This document shows, one piece after another, positions 1 to 8,048 of a DNA stretch of 64,000 nucleotides. Where the stretch lies: contig NZ_JALQEM010000037.1 in assembly GCF_023630705.1 (NCBI RefSeq), positions 1 through 64,000 on the forward strand, given 5' to 3'. This stretch comes from Caballeronia sp. GAFFF1 (GTDB taxonomy: Bacteria; Pseudomonadota; Gammaproteobacteria; Burkholderiales; Burkholderiaceae). The notes under the pieces were generated by a model. It searched no databases, was not told the DNA's origin, and saw only the letters and a program-made list of their open reading frames with translations. Each line of letters starts with the position of its first letter. Positions within the stretch are counted from its first letter, which is position 1. Position numbers and translations under genes: made by a program.

Positions 1-3
1 AAT

Positions 4-73
4 CGGCGCTCGCTTTGCTGTGGAATCCGTGCTCGGTTTGCCGTGGAATCAGCGTTCGGTTTGGCGTGGAATA
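4..73. repeat. Three 23-base tandem repeats, IS21-like element terminus
   Basis: Three imperfect direct repeats with a 23-base period (4-27, 28-50, 51-73) each end in GTGGAAT preceded by a TTTGSYG core. IS21-family elements carry repeated transposase-binding sites of this kind at their ends, so I infer the inner end of an IS21-like element that continues to the left of the window. The reading frame of the neighbouring IS66 tnpC loses family similarity exactly where the repeats begin, which supports an insertion junction at about 73. The IS family call is inference; the repeats are directly visible. Confidence 0.5.
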
Positions 74-567
74 CGCAGCTCCACCGTAAACACGCCCGGT
101 GCGTAATCCAACTTCTCGCTGATGTCTTCGCCGATACGAACACGTTCGCATCCGCACTGGCACACCGTGTTGTCCGGTTCATGACGGACGTCGACACGCG
201 GCAAGTGCGGCGACAAGGGTGCGCGTTTTGGCTGCTCGTGTCGGCGCTTGCGTGCGGGCTCAAGCTCTTCGAGCTCTATCTCGATGGCGGCCAGGTCGCC
301 ATCTATCGCCTCGTCAAGCAGGCTCATTTGCTCGTTGTTGATCTGCTCGCTGCGACGGCCAAACTGCTGGCGCCTGAGCACGGAGATCTCGTGAGTCAGT
401 TGGTCGATGCGGGTTTGCCGGTAATGCAGCTCCCGTTCCAACGTATCGAGTTCTCTGCGTTTCTCCGTCACCTCTTGGTCCTTCGCGCGGACCTCAGCGA
501 GCAGTTGCGTGGCAAGGGCACGCAACTGCTCTGGACTGAGGTCGTCGAGATCGGCCGGCGGGTTCAT
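74..567 (-). pseudogene. tnpC: IS66 transposase TnpC, N-terminal fragment
   Basis: The product starts MNPPADLDDL and has the IS66 TnpC N-terminal layout: a leucine-rich coiled-coil region (about residues 10-60), the basic FGRRSE segment, an acidic stretch, and the zinc-finger-like CQCG region before a LDYAPGVFTVE-type motif. Family members run to about 500 residues; here similarity ends at about residue 165, where the 23-base repeats begin. The DDE catalytic domain is therefore absent. An in-frame ATG at 594 is also possible as start. I regard it as inactivated by insertion. Confidence 0.75.
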
Positions 568-632
568 GCAGACCAGTCTGCCAGAACCCCGCATACGCGA
601 GAAGGAGAACTGTATACGTCACCGCCGACGCG

Positions 633-1001
633 TCAGATGATGCGGATCACGCCATCCTGGCCGATGCGTTGCCACGGCAGCCCCAGCACCAAGCCCGCCA
701 ATTGTTCGTGCGTGAGCACCTGCTGCTTGGGTTCGTTGCTAGCGTGGGGCCAGACGAACTGCCCCTGATTCAGCCGCCGGGCTGCCAACCAGATGCCGAT
801 GCCGTCGTGGACCAGGACCTTCAGTCGGTTGGCGCGGCGGTTGGTGAACAGATAAGCGTGGTGCGGATGCGCGGCGCCGAACACCTTCACCACGCGCCCC
901 AACGCCGTGTCGAAGCCGGCCCGCATGTCCAGCGGATCAACTGCTAACCAGATCTCGTCGACACGAATCACCGCAGCCACTCGCGCAACCATGTCGCGCA
1001 T
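633..1001 (-). CDS. tnpB: IS66 accessory protein TnpB (Orf2)
   Basis: A protein of about 120 residues with the characteristic IS66 TnpB core: VDEIWLAVDPLDMRAG near the start, then FGAAHPHHAYLFTNRRANRLKVLVHDG and a WLAARRL segment. TnpB is needed for IS66 transposition, though its biochemical role is unsettled. The ORF is full length and overlaps the end of tnpA by about 30 bases, as is usual for the family, which suggests translational coupling. A second in-frame ATG at 992 could be the true start. Confidence 0.85.
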   Translation of the reverse strand: MRDMVARVAAVIRVDEIWLAVDPLDMRAGFDTALGRVVKVFGAAHPHHAYLFTNRRANRLKVLVHDGIGIWLAARRLNQGQFVWPHASNEPKQQVLTHEQLAGLVLGLPWQRIGQDGVIRII

Positions 1002-1354
1002 TGCGCGGCTTCGGAGACCGGCCAGCTCACTGTTATCGACCGATTGCCCCGGCGAACTTCGACACGGATCTCCGTCGAGCCTACCTCCTTTGCCCCCACG
1101 GCAACTGGAACGAACGCTGGTAGTGGTGTCGATTGAGTTTCTACCGGGCGTTCAGACAACCGCTTCGGAAGTCTGCCTTCAGCCTGATCAAGCCAGCGTC
1201 GCAGTAAGTTCGCGTTGAGCCGATGTTCCAGCGCGACCGCCGACACCGACACGCCGGTACCCTGGCAAGCGGCAACAACGCGTGCCTTGAAGTCTTCGGT
1301 GTAGCGCCGACGACGGCGACGGGTCGGCAACGCCTCTTCTTCGATAGTGTTCAC
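968..1354 (-). CDS. tnpA: IS66 accessory protein TnpA (Orf1)
   Basis: A small basic protein: an RRRRRRYTEDFKARVVAACQ segment followed by a helix-turn-helix (about residues 20-60, ending in NANLLRRWL) as in the IS66/IS3 Orf1 family, and a C-terminal VRRGNRSITVSWP segment typical of IS66 TnpA. I chose the GTG at 1354, because the codons upstream of it lie in the presumed terminal inverted repeat; an ATG at 1408 in the same frame is the alternative. It overlaps tnpB. Confidence 0.75.
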   Translation of the reverse strand: MNTIEEEALPTRRRRRRYTEDFKARVVAACQGTGVSVSAVALEHRLNANLLRRWLDQAEGRLPKRLSERPVETQSTPLPAFVPVAVGAKEVGSTEIRVEVRRGNRSITVSWPVSEAAQCATWLREWLR

Positions 1355-1496
1355 GTGTCCGCTTATTCGCTTTAGTGGACACGATACTCCCAAGCGCTTC
1401 GCCGACAATCAAGGTGAGTTGGCCAGCCGCTTACTCTTATCCGAACGTCGATTCGTGATTGGTTACTAGCCGTATCGAACGTGTGATTGCAGTACG

Positions 1497-2738
1497 TCAC
1501 GCGTCCGATGTAGAAGACGAGGCTAAAGACTTGGCCTGAAACCACCGTCTGGCTAACAAGTCCCAAAAGCGCTTGCCGATAACGATGTTGCCGTCGTTAA
1601 AGTCGTAGGTAGGATTGTGGAGGGGTACGGCGCTGCCATTCGCGGAAGCGTTTCCAATGAAGCCATAGGCGCCGCGGACGGCTTGAAGCATGAAACTGAA
1701 GTCTTCCGCGGTCAGCGCCGGCTGCACGTCCAGCACTGCGTTCTCTCGGCCAACGACCTCCGCCATAACCTGGCCCATAAAGTTGGCAGCACTCGGATCG
1801 TTATCTGTGCAAGGGTAGCCAGAGTGGAAGTGGACAGACGCCTCCGCCTCGTGCGCTGCGGCCACGTTTTGAGCCACTCGCTGTATCCCCGCGACGGTGT
1901 CCTCGGAGAGCGTCTTCCCTAGTGTGCGGCATGTACCATGGATGATGGCTTTGTCTGGAATCACGTTGAAGCTGGTACCCGCTTCGATCTTTCCGACGGT
2001 CAAAACGGCGCTGTCCAATGGATTGACTCTCCGCGAAATCAGCGTCTGAAGTTGCTGAACAATTGCACATGCAATAGGAATCGGATCGATGCTTAGATGC
2101 GGCAGGGCTGCATGCCCTCCTCGTCCGTGGATCGTAATCTCGAAGGCTTTAGCCTCAGCCATGATAGGACCTGATCTAACGCCCATCTTGCCAACCGGTA
2201 GGCTGGGCCAATTGTGAAGCGCGAAAACCGCCTCGCAAGGGAACAAGTCGAACAGGCCTTCCTCGATCATTCGTTGCGCGCCTGCTCCGCCTTCCTCTCC
2301 GGGTTGGAAAATAAGATGAATAGTGCCGTCAAAGTCGGGGCGACGTGCGAGCGTCTCTGCTGCACCGAGCAGCATGACTATGTGTCCGTCGTGTCCGCAT
2401 GCGTGCATTTTGCCCCGGTTAGCGCTGCAATACTCAAGACCGGTGGCTTCATGAATGGGAAGTGCGTCCATGTCTGCGCGCAAGCCGATTGAACGGCCGG
2501 GGTTCGCCGGGCCTCGGCCTTGCCCGTAGATCGTTCCTACCAAACCGGTCTTAGCTATATTTCCGTGCACCGGAATGCCGAGGGCCTCCAGGAACGATCT
2601 CACTTGTCGAGCGGTCCTGGTTTCCTCGAATTTGAGTTCTGGGTGCCGATGAAGCTCACGTCGCAGCATCACCAGATGCTTAGAACCGTCGAACGGGTCG
2701 TCACCAGCGGGCTGGGATTCTGACTGTACAAATCGCAT
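1497..2738 (-). CDS. M20-family metal-dependent amidohydrolase
   Basis: A 413-residue member of the M20D amidohydrolase group (hippurate hydrolase, N-acyl-amino-acid amidohydrolase, IAA-amino-acid hydrolase). Metal-site motifs are present: MHACGHDGH (about 111-119), FQPGEEGGAGA (about 145-155) and ALHNWP (about 173-178), plus a C-terminal PLHNPTYDFND. The lid domain lies at about 190-300. Such enzymes cleave an acyl group from an amino acid in the cytoplasm. A strong AAGGAG stands 5 bases before the ATG. It is the last gene of the transporter cluster, 79 bases after the Gdx gene, so its substrate is probably something brought in by that ABC system, or an acylated derivative. The exact substrate is unknown. 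Confidence 0.85.
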   Translation of the reverse strand: MRFVQSESQPAGDDPFDGSKHLVMLRRELHRHPELKFEETRTARQVRSFLEALGIPVHGNIAKTGLVGTIYGQGRGPANPGRSIGLRADMDALPIHEATGLEYCSANRGKMHACGHDGHIVMLLGAAETLARRPDFDGTIHLIFQPGEEGGAGAQRMIEEGLFDLFPCEAVFALHNWPSLPVGKMGVRSGPIMAEAKAFEITIHGRGGHAALPHLSIDPIPIACAIVQQLQTLISRRVNPLDSAVLTVGKIEAGTSFNVIPDKAIIHGTCRTLGKTLSEDTVAGIQRVAQNVAAAHEAEASVHFHSGYPCTDNDPSAANFMGQVMAEVVGRENAVLDVQPALTAEDFSFMLQAVRGAYGFIGNASANGSAVPLHNPTYDFNDGNIVIGKRFWDLLARRWFQAKSLASSSTSDA

Positions 2739-2817
2739 CTATTCTCCTTCCGATACAAGCACGGCCGACGTGTGTCGTGCCCAACGGTAACTTCGACCGA
2801 CCGTTGGACAACGGTCG

Positions 2818-3153
2818 TCACGCCGCAGAAGAAAGCTTCAGGCCGACAATACCGAGAAGAAGCAGGGTTGCACTCACTATGCGGGCAGCGCTTGCTAACT
2901 CTCCCATGCACGTAATGCCCACAATGAAGGCACCTAAGGCGCCTATACCCGTCCACACCGCGTACGCCGTACCCAAGGGAAGATGGCGCATCGCGAGCGC
3001 AAGGAGCCAAAAGCTCGACAAAAAGGCGATCACAGTAAATAACGAGGGCCACGGGCGAGTGAATCCCTCCGACGCCTTCAGGCCTGAAGCCCACGCGACC
3101 TCGAGTAGGCCTGCAATGAGAAGAAAAAACCAGGACACGCGCAGTGCCTCCAT
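2818..3153 (-). CDS. gdx: Small multidrug resistance exporter, Gdx/SugE subtype
   Basis: 111 residues with four hydrophobic helices. The essential glutamate of SMR transporters is in [16 protein letters not shown] (E18), and the [16 protein letters not shown] loop-helix is that of the Gdx (SugE) subtype rather than EmrE. Gdx proteins export guanidinium and related small guanidine compounds in exchange for protons. The gene lies between the ABC ATPase (111 bases upstream) and the M20 hydrolase on the same strand. I looked for a guanidine riboswitch in the upstream gap and could not recognise one. In this cluster it would fit export of hydroxyguanidine, the co-product of canavanine gamma-lysis (inference). 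Confidence 0.85.
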   Translation of the reverse strand: MEALRVSWFFLLIAGLLEVAWASGLKASEGFTRPWPSLFTVIAFLSSFWLLALAMRHLPLGTAYAVWTGIGALGAFIVGITCMGELASAARIVSATLLLLGIVGLKLSSAA

Positions 3154-3264
3154 CTAGTGTCACGTTCGGTTAAACGAAAGCGGGGCACGTCTAGAGCGCG
3201 ACAACTTCTCACGTTCTTAAAGACAAACCAAGCATCTAGTCGTCGCTATCCACGCCCGGCGGTG

Positions 3265-4032
3265 CTATTTGAGACTTCCAGATAGGAACTGCTTCAAGCG
3301 CTCGCTCTTGGGCTCCCGCAAGATCTCTCGTGGATGGCCCTCTTCTTCCACCTTGCCCTGGTGCAGGAAAATCACATGGTTCGATACGTTCCGTGCGAAC
3401 CCCATTTCGTGCGTAACAACGACCATCGTGCGCCCTTCCTCGGCCAGCTTTTGCATGACCTTCAGGACTTCGCCAACCAGTTCAGGGTCGAGCGCCGATG
3501 TTGGCTCGTCGAACAGCATTACCTCCGGCTCCATTGCCAGAGCACGTGCAATTGCTACGCGCTGCTGCTGTCCGCCAGAAAGGTGCGATGGGTACATGTT
3601 TTCGACCCGGCTAGGGAGCCCTACCTTCTCAAGGTACCGTCGCGCTACTTCTGTGGCCTCTTGCTTTCTCATTCCGAGAACTGACACCGGCGCCTCAATG
3701 ATGTTTTCAAGAACGGTCATGTGAGCCCAGAGATTGAAATGCTGGAACACCATGGCCAATCGAATGCGCATGCGTTGCAACTGCTTGCGGTCTGCAACGT
3801 AAGAAGAGCCGGCTTTGTCGCGTGATGTGCGGATGGTTTCGGAGCCAAGCGTGATTTGGCCAGCGCACGGCTGCTCGAGATAGTTAATACAGCGGAGAAA
3901 AGTGCTCTTTCCAGAACCGCTGGAACCGATGATGCTTATGACGTCTCCGGCCTTCGCCTTCATCGAGACACCTTTCAAAACTTCGTTATCACCGAACTTT
4001 TTATACAAATCTTCAACCACTAGTTGATACAT
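3265..4032 (-). CDS. Polar amino-acid ABC transporter ATPase (HisP-like)
   Basis: 255 residues, the usual size for HisP/ArtP/OccP ATPases. Walker [10 protein letters not shown] (about 36-44), Q-loop in [22 protein letters not shown] signature LSGGQQQR (about 150), Walker [15 protein letters not shown] (about 173) and the switch histidine in [11 protein letters not shown] are all intact. The protein powers import by the two permeases encoded just upstream (18-base gap). The family mostly serves basic amino acids and opines, in keeping with a canavanine, arginine or similar substrate. Confidence 0.92.
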   Translation of the reverse strand: MYQLVVEDLYKKFGDNEVLKGVSMKAKAGDVISIIGSSGSGKSTFLRCINYLEQPCAGQITLGSETIRTSRDKAGSSYVADRKQLQRMRIRLAMVFQHFNLWAHMTVLENIIEAPVSVLGMRKQEATEVARRYLEKVGLPSRVENMYPSHLSGGQQQRVAIARALAMEPEVMLFDEPTSALDPELVGEVLKVMQKLAEEGRTMVVVTHEMGFARNVSNHVIFLHQGKVEEEGHPREILREPKSERLKQFLSGSLK

Positions 4033-4050
4033 AACATGTCTCTTCGAGCG

Positions 4051-4764
4051 TTATTTGCCACGCGGGGCAAGGAATGAGAGCCAACGGTTTTCGAGCTTCC
4101 TGAACCCGAATATCAGTGCAAACACAATCGTCGCGTACATGACAGCCGCAATACTGTAAGCCTGAAAAGATAGATAAGTCGCCGAGTTGACGTCGCGTGT
4201 GACCTTGAGGATATCGGGAATGGTGGCAGTAAACGCGAGCGTCGTCCCGTGCAGCATGAGGATCACCTCATTGCTGTAACTGGGAAGAGAGCGGCGCAAA
4301 GCAGAAGGCAGGATCACCCTCATGTACAGTTTGAAGCGCGACATCCCGTATGCCAGTCCCGCTTCCACTTCTCCTGCAGATGTCGCCCTTATCGCCCCCG
4401 CAAAAATCTCGGTCGCGTACGCGGCCTCGTTTAGGGCGAACGCGAGCAAGGTGCAATTCATCGCATCTCGGAAGAAGGCGTCTAAGACGAAACTGTTGTG
4501 AACAAACTTCAGGCTATAGATGCCGGTGTAACACATCAGCAACTGGATGTACAACGGTGTGCCTCGGAAGACATATGTGAACATCCACACGGGACGGGAG
4601 ATCAAAGTGTTCTCCGAGGTTCGTGCAACAGCGAGTGGTATAGCGATGAGGAATCCCAGCACTATCGAGAACACGAGGAGCCAGATCGTTATTGCAAGTC
4701 CAGTGAACTGGAAACCGTCCGAATATAGATAGTTTCTCCAGTACTCGGCAATGATCGTCATCAT
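4051..4764 (-). CDS. Polar amino-acid ABC permease (HisM-like)
   Basis: 237 residues of the His/Glu/Gln/Arg permease family (HEQRo). About five transmembrane helices; the EAA-type ATPase contact loop is AAYATEIFAGAIRATSAGEVEAGLAYGMSR. A YVFRGTPLYIQLLMCYTGIY segment typical of HisM/ArtM is present. The start overlaps the stop of the partner permease by 4 bases (ATGA), so translation is probably coupled. It forms a heterodimer with the product of 4761-5450 in the inner membrane. Confidence 0.9.
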   Translation of the reverse strand: MMTIIAEYWRNYLYSDGFQFTGLAITIWLLVFSIVLGFLIAIPLAVARTSENTLISRPVWMFTYVFRGTPLYIQLLMCYTGIYSLKFVHNSFVLDAFFRDAMNCTLLAFALNEAAYATEIFAGAIRATSAGEVEAGLAYGMSRFKLYMRVILPSALRRSLPSYSNEVILMLHGTTLAFTATIPDILKVTRDVNSATYLSFQAYSIAAVMYATIVFALIFGFRKLENRWLSFLAPRGK

Positions 4765-5450
4765 AGTGAAGCCCTCCTAACGCCGACCGAATATCGTTTC
4801 TCCAGGTAGCTAAGCAGGGAGTTGGAGACCGTGGTGATAACGAGGTAGATGGCGCCTGCCACCAGTGTGAAGAAAAAATAATTCAGGGTGGTCTTCCCTG
4901 CATCTTGAGAAGCCTTGACAACATCAGACAACCCGATGATTGAGACAAGCGCTGTGGCCTTGACAAGCACTTGCCAGTTGTTTCCGAGCCCCGGAAGGGC
5001 GAAGCGCATCATCTGCGGAAAGAGCACCCTGTAGAAAACGCGCCATCCACTCATTCCATAGGCGAACCCAGCCTCAAGCTGGCCCCGCGGAACGGCGAGG
5101 AACGCCCCGCGAAACGTCTCGGTAAAGTAGGCGCCGTATATGAATCCAAGCGTTATGACACCCGCTATGAACGGATCGATGTCGATTTGGTCCCACCCGA
5201 GCGCGTCAGTACATTCATTCAACAAAATCTGCATGCCGTAGAACAGCAGAAGCATCAGTACGAGGTCCGGCACAGCGCGGATTAAGGTTGTGTAACAAGT
5301 ACCAGCCACCGTTAGTGAGCGATTTGCAGAGAGCTTTGCAGCTGCGCCTGCGAGCCCCAGGATAAGGGCGGCAGCCAATGACAACACCGCCAGCTTGATG
5401 GTTGCGATAGTGCCGGCCAGCAGAAGTGGACCGAATCCCTGAAAAATCAT
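4761..5450 (-). CDS. Polar amino-acid ABC permease (HisQ-like)
   Basis: 229 residues from the ATG at 5450 (MIFQGFGPLLLAGT...). A longer reading frame upstream has no family similarity and overlaps the binding-protein gene, so it is rejected as the start. Several membrane helices; the EAA loop is YFTETFRGAFLAVPRGQLEAGFAYGMS. RAVPDLVLMLLLFYG is the usual HisQ/ArtQ segment. It lies 55 bases downstream of the binding-protein gene in the same operon. Confidence 0.9.
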   Translation of the reverse strand: MIFQGFGPLLLAGTIATIKLAVLSLAAALILGLAGAAAKLSANRSLTVAGTCYTTLIRAVPDLVLMLLLFYGMQILLNECTDALGWDQIDIDPFIAGVITLGFIYGAYFTETFRGAFLAVPRGQLEAGFAYGMSGWRVFYRVLFPQMMRFALPGLGNNWQVLVKATALVSIIGLSDVVKASQDAGKTTLNYFFFTLVAGAIYLVITTVSNSLLSYLEKRYSVGVRRASL

Positions 5451-5505
5451 TGGTGGGTTCCAAAGGGTGAAAGAGCGCGCCGACGGTGGCGCGCCCGGAA
5501 GCACA

Positions 5506-6264
5506 TTAGTTTTCGTAGAGATCGAGCGAGAAGTACTTCTTTTCGAACTGTCGGAACGTGCCGTCCTTGACCATCGCTGAGATCGCGCCGTCAATCTTTT
5601 CCTTCAGGTCAGTGTCATCCTTCCGCAGGCCGATCGCCGCGGCACCGGTTTTAATCCTGTCGCCCGCGAACGCGAAGCCTACTCCGCGGGGAGTTTTCAA
5701 GAAGCCCTGATCGGCCTGGACTTCATCCTGAAGCGTCGCATCGAGGCGTCCGCTTATCAGGTCCGAATAGGCTTGGTCTTGGTTCTGATAAGCCACCACC
5801 CGGACGCCCTTTTGTGCCCAGTTAGTGCGTGCGTACGTCTCCTGAATGGTCCCCTGCTCAACGCCGACAGATTTCCCTTTGAGAGAGTCTGCTGTCGGCA
5901 GCAGGTTTGCGCCTGCTTTCGCGAGCAGTCGCGTGGGCGTCAGGTACAGATCTTTCGAAAAAGCGATCTCTTCGGCGCGCTGTGGAGTAACAGACATGGA
6001 CGAGAGAACGCCGTCAAACTTTTTGGCCTTGAGCGCGGGAATCAACCCATCAAAATCGCTTTCCACCCAAACGCACTTCGCGTTCAGACGACGGCAGATT
6101 TCATTTCCGAGATCAATGTCCAGCCCGACCAGCCTACCGTCCGAGGCCTTGGACTCGAACGGGGCATACGTCGCATCGGTACCAAAGCGAAGCGTTGACC
6201 AGTCTTTCGCTTGTGCACCGACTGCAGCAACAGACATTGCAATACAAACAAGCAGTTTTCTCAT
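5506..6264 (-). CDS. Periplasmic amino-acid-binding protein (HisJ/ArgT-like)
   Basis: 252 residues from the ATG at 6264, which has AAGGAG six bases upstream. An N-terminal Sec signal peptide ends at about AQA-KDW (residue 19). SBP family 3 features follow: RFGTDATYAPFESKASDG, GLDIDLGNEICRRL, FDGLIPALKAKKFDGVLSSMSVTPQRAEEIAFS, and KSVGVEQGTIQETYA. The family binds basic amino acids (Lys, Arg, ornithine, His, opines). It is the first gene of the transport operon, so it sets substrate specificity. The canavanine assignment comes from the neighbours, not from the protein itself. Confidence 0.9.
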   Translation of the reverse strand: MRKLLVCIAMSVAAVGAQAKDWSTLRFGTDATYAPFESKASDGRLVGLDIDLGNEICRRLNAKCVWVESDFDGLIPALKAKKFDGVLSSMSVTPQRAEEIAFSKDLYLTPTRLLAKAGANLLPTADSLKGKSVGVEQGTIQETYARTNWAQKGVRVVAYQNQDQAYSDLISGRLDATLQDEVQADQGFLKTPRGVGFAFAGDRIKTGAAAIGLRKDDTDLKEKIDGAISAMVKDGTFRQFEKKYFSLDLYEN

Positions 6265-6300
6265 GGCGTCTCCTTTCCGATAGTGGAACATCTTCTAGTT

Positions 6301-6345
6301 AGTACTTTTCAGTTGAAAAATACGTTCGTCTACGTAGTACTCCTT
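6301..6345. promoter_or_regulatory. Palindromic promoter region of the ABC transport operon
   Basis: Upstream of the binding-protein gene lies a near-perfect palindrome TTTTCAGTTGAAAA (6306-6319) flanked by AGTAC (6301-6305) and GTAGTACT (6334-6341). This is a likely operator; the XRE-cupin regulator encoded at 7318-7926 is the obvious candidate to bind it. The symmetry is visible; the protein assignment is inference. Confidence 0.35.
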
Positions 6346-6482
6346 AGTTCATCAGAGGCTTGGAGACCCGAGTCGACCTTTTTGTCGACCTCGACTTCTC
6401 GACTAGTAGTGAAATAGACGTAGTCGGTTGGCGCGAAGAATTGAAAGCAGCGCAGCAAGCGATTCGGCGACGTCCTTTGGAG

Positions 6483-7229
6483 CTATGCCTCGGCCCCCAC
6501 CTTAAGCAGCCGATGCGCGACGTGCGACGCGTTTCCTTCTTCCCTCAAGATGCGGTAGAGCTCTTGGACAATCAACGCAGTTTCAGCTTCTCGCGTGGAA
6601 GGTACAGCCGAATCGATGATGAAGTATGCGTTAGTCGTTGCTTCGGTAAGGCGAGTGCGCTTGCCCTGTCTCCAATTCCATCGACGGCACGTCGCACCGA
6701 CGTTATCCGCCCAGACCACCTCCCCTTCGGGCACGACCGCTTCTGAAGCATTAGGGTCGTCCGGGACGTCGAACAACTCGGTACCTCTAGCCGGCCGAAG
6801 CTCGAGCTCACCGGACAAAGCGTCGAGATCTTCCCCTCCGACCGGCACGAGATGCCGAAGGCTAAGGGCGTTGTAGAAATCCACGAGTGAGTTGATAGAA
6901 GGTACGGAGGAACCGTCGCCTAGCGCTCTCTTTGCTAGCGCTTCTACCGAGGAAGGATACTTGCGAGGTTTAGCGTTGAAACGCTTGTACACCTCGTGCC
7001 AGCAGGAGACTTTCGGATGGTCTTTGATTGAGTCAGCGGTAGTAACTTGCGACAAAGCCGCGGACGCCTGCTCAAGTGCCATAGCGCTCGCGGCGCTTGC
7101 CGGACTATTCGTTAAACCGAGCGCAACGACAACCACGATAGTCGTCTCCGGAAAACGGGTGTGAATGCTCTCGGCGACGACAAACCGATCCAATTGCTCG
7201 CAGGCGGGGTTTTTTATTTCGGAAGGCAC
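6483..7229 (-). CDS. ctdA: Stand-alone B3/B4-domain protein, probable canavanyl-tRNA deacylase (CtdA-like)
   Basis: 248 residues from a GTG start with GGAG six bases upstream. The sequence has the free-standing B3/B4 fold otherwise found in the editing domain of PheRS beta: WHEVYKRFNAKPRKYPSSVEALAKRAL, then LPSINSLVDFYNALSLRHLVPVGGEDLD-like text, a central acidic linker, and VVWADNVGATCRRWNWRQGKRTRLTEATTNAYFIID. Stand-alone B3/B4 proteins hydrolyse mischarged aminoacyl-tRNA; one such protein, CtdA, removes canavanine from tRNA-Arg and sits in canavanine degradation loci. The neighbours here (gamma-lyase, XRE-cupin regulator, basic amino-acid importer, Gdx) match that setting. The family call is firm; the substrate is inferred from context. 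Confidence 0.75.
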   Translation of the reverse strand: MPSEIKNPACEQLDRFVVAESIHTRFPETTIVVVVALGLTNSPASAASAMALEQASAALSQVTTADSIKDHPKVSCWHEVYKRFNAKPRKYPSSVEALAKRALGDGSSVPSINSLVDFYNALSLRHLVPVGGEDLDALSGELELRPARGTELFDVPDDPNASEAVVPEGEVVWADNVGATCRRWNWRQGKRTRLTEATTNAYFIIDSAVPSTREAETALIVQELYRILREEGNASHVAHRLLKVGAEA

Positions 7230-7317
7230 GAAAGGCTCCGGACGACGACATGAGATCCACTATAGCGGCAAACCCGGCGAAGTTCAATATGATTTACTAC
7301 TAGTACAAGATACTATC

Positions 7318-7926
7318 CTACTTCCCTGCGTCGACGCCAACAAAACGCGACGACGCCCGCGGCTCGACGACAACCATCTGGAAGACGGCGTCCTCCTTGC
7401 AGCAGTTCGCGTAGCAGTGCGGCACGTCCGCTGAAAAAACCAGCGCTTCTCTCACAGCGACAATCTCTTGTACGGAGCCCGCAGTGACAGTCAACGCCCC
7501 GGCGCTGACAACGAGCAGCTCTTTGGTTCCGAATGGATGTGCGATTCCGTCATAGGATTCCCCCGGCTTGAGCCGCCATTCCCAGAATTCCAGAACAGAC
7601 GGGTCATCAAATCCGGTCACCAGTTTGCCGGAGCCCCCCTTACCGCCACGCCATAGCTCCGAGGCGTCGGAAAGTCGTGTCTTGAACGCCGTACCTTGGG
7701 CGTCCGGTTCGATAAGTTTCGATATCGGCACGACCAAAGCGTTCGCGAGCCGACACAGTGTTGCGACACTGGGATTGGTTCGCCCCTGCTCGATTTGCAC
7801 AACCATCCCACGGCTGACACCAGATGCTTGCGCAAGCTGGTCGAGGGTGAGTCCTCGCGCTTTCCGTTGCGAGAGGAGGTTTCTTGCGACTATGTTGTTA
7901 ATTGCGTCGACGTCGTTCATATGCAT
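7318..7926 (-). CDS. XRE-family regulator with C-terminal cupin
   Basis: 202 residues. An N-terminal Cro/CI helix-turn-helix (about 10-65: RKARGLTLDQLAQASGVSRGMVVQIEQGRTNPSVATLCRLANAL) is joined to a cupin sensor domain (about 95-195: ...SYDGIAHPFGTKELLVVSAGALTV and DVPHCYANCC). This architecture commonly senses a small metabolite and controls nearby transport and catabolic genes. It stands between the lyase and deacylase genes on the same strand, so it is the presumed local regulator. ATG codons at 7926 and 7920 are both possible starts; neither has a strong ribosome-binding site. Confidence 0.88.
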   Translation of the reverse strand: MHMNDVDAINNIVARNLLSQRKARGLTLDQLAQASGVSRGMVVQIEQGRTNPSVATLCRLANALVVPISKLIEPDAQGTAFKTRLSDASELWRGGKGGSGKLVTGFDDPSVLEFWEWRLKPGESYDGIAHPFGTKELLVVSAGALTVTAGSVQEIVAVREALVFSADVPHCYANCCKEDAVFQMVVVEPRASSRFVGVDAGK

Positions 7927-8048
7927 TTTTGCCGTGGTTTAAAATAATGTACCACGCGCGCAACGTACGTTCAGACTGCACCGGGCAGGGATGCCATGTC
8001 CGCGCCTGTCGACTCCCCGAAAAGGCTTGTCGGCGACGCTTAACACGT

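Larger units (their letters stand above)
1..1382 (-). mobile_element. IS66-family element, interrupted on the left
   Basis: The three-gene IS66 order tnpA-tnpB-tnpC reads on the minus strand from about 1354 to 74. tnpA and tnpB are complete; tnpC stops after roughly the first third. The outer end probably lies near 1353-1382, where CGTGTCC and GGACACG form an inverted pair just upstream of tnpA. The missing tnpC part may lie beyond an IS21-like insertion to the left. The element is unlikely to move by itself in this state. Confidence 0.6.

Noticed and set aside
43-768. Long plus-strand ORF at the left edge
   Set aside because: It is the complement of tnpC, has no start signal and no protein-like motifs.
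3154-3264. Possible guanidine riboswitch before the Gdx gene
   Set aside because: I could not match the conserved loops of guanidine-I, -II or -III; only weak stems are visible.
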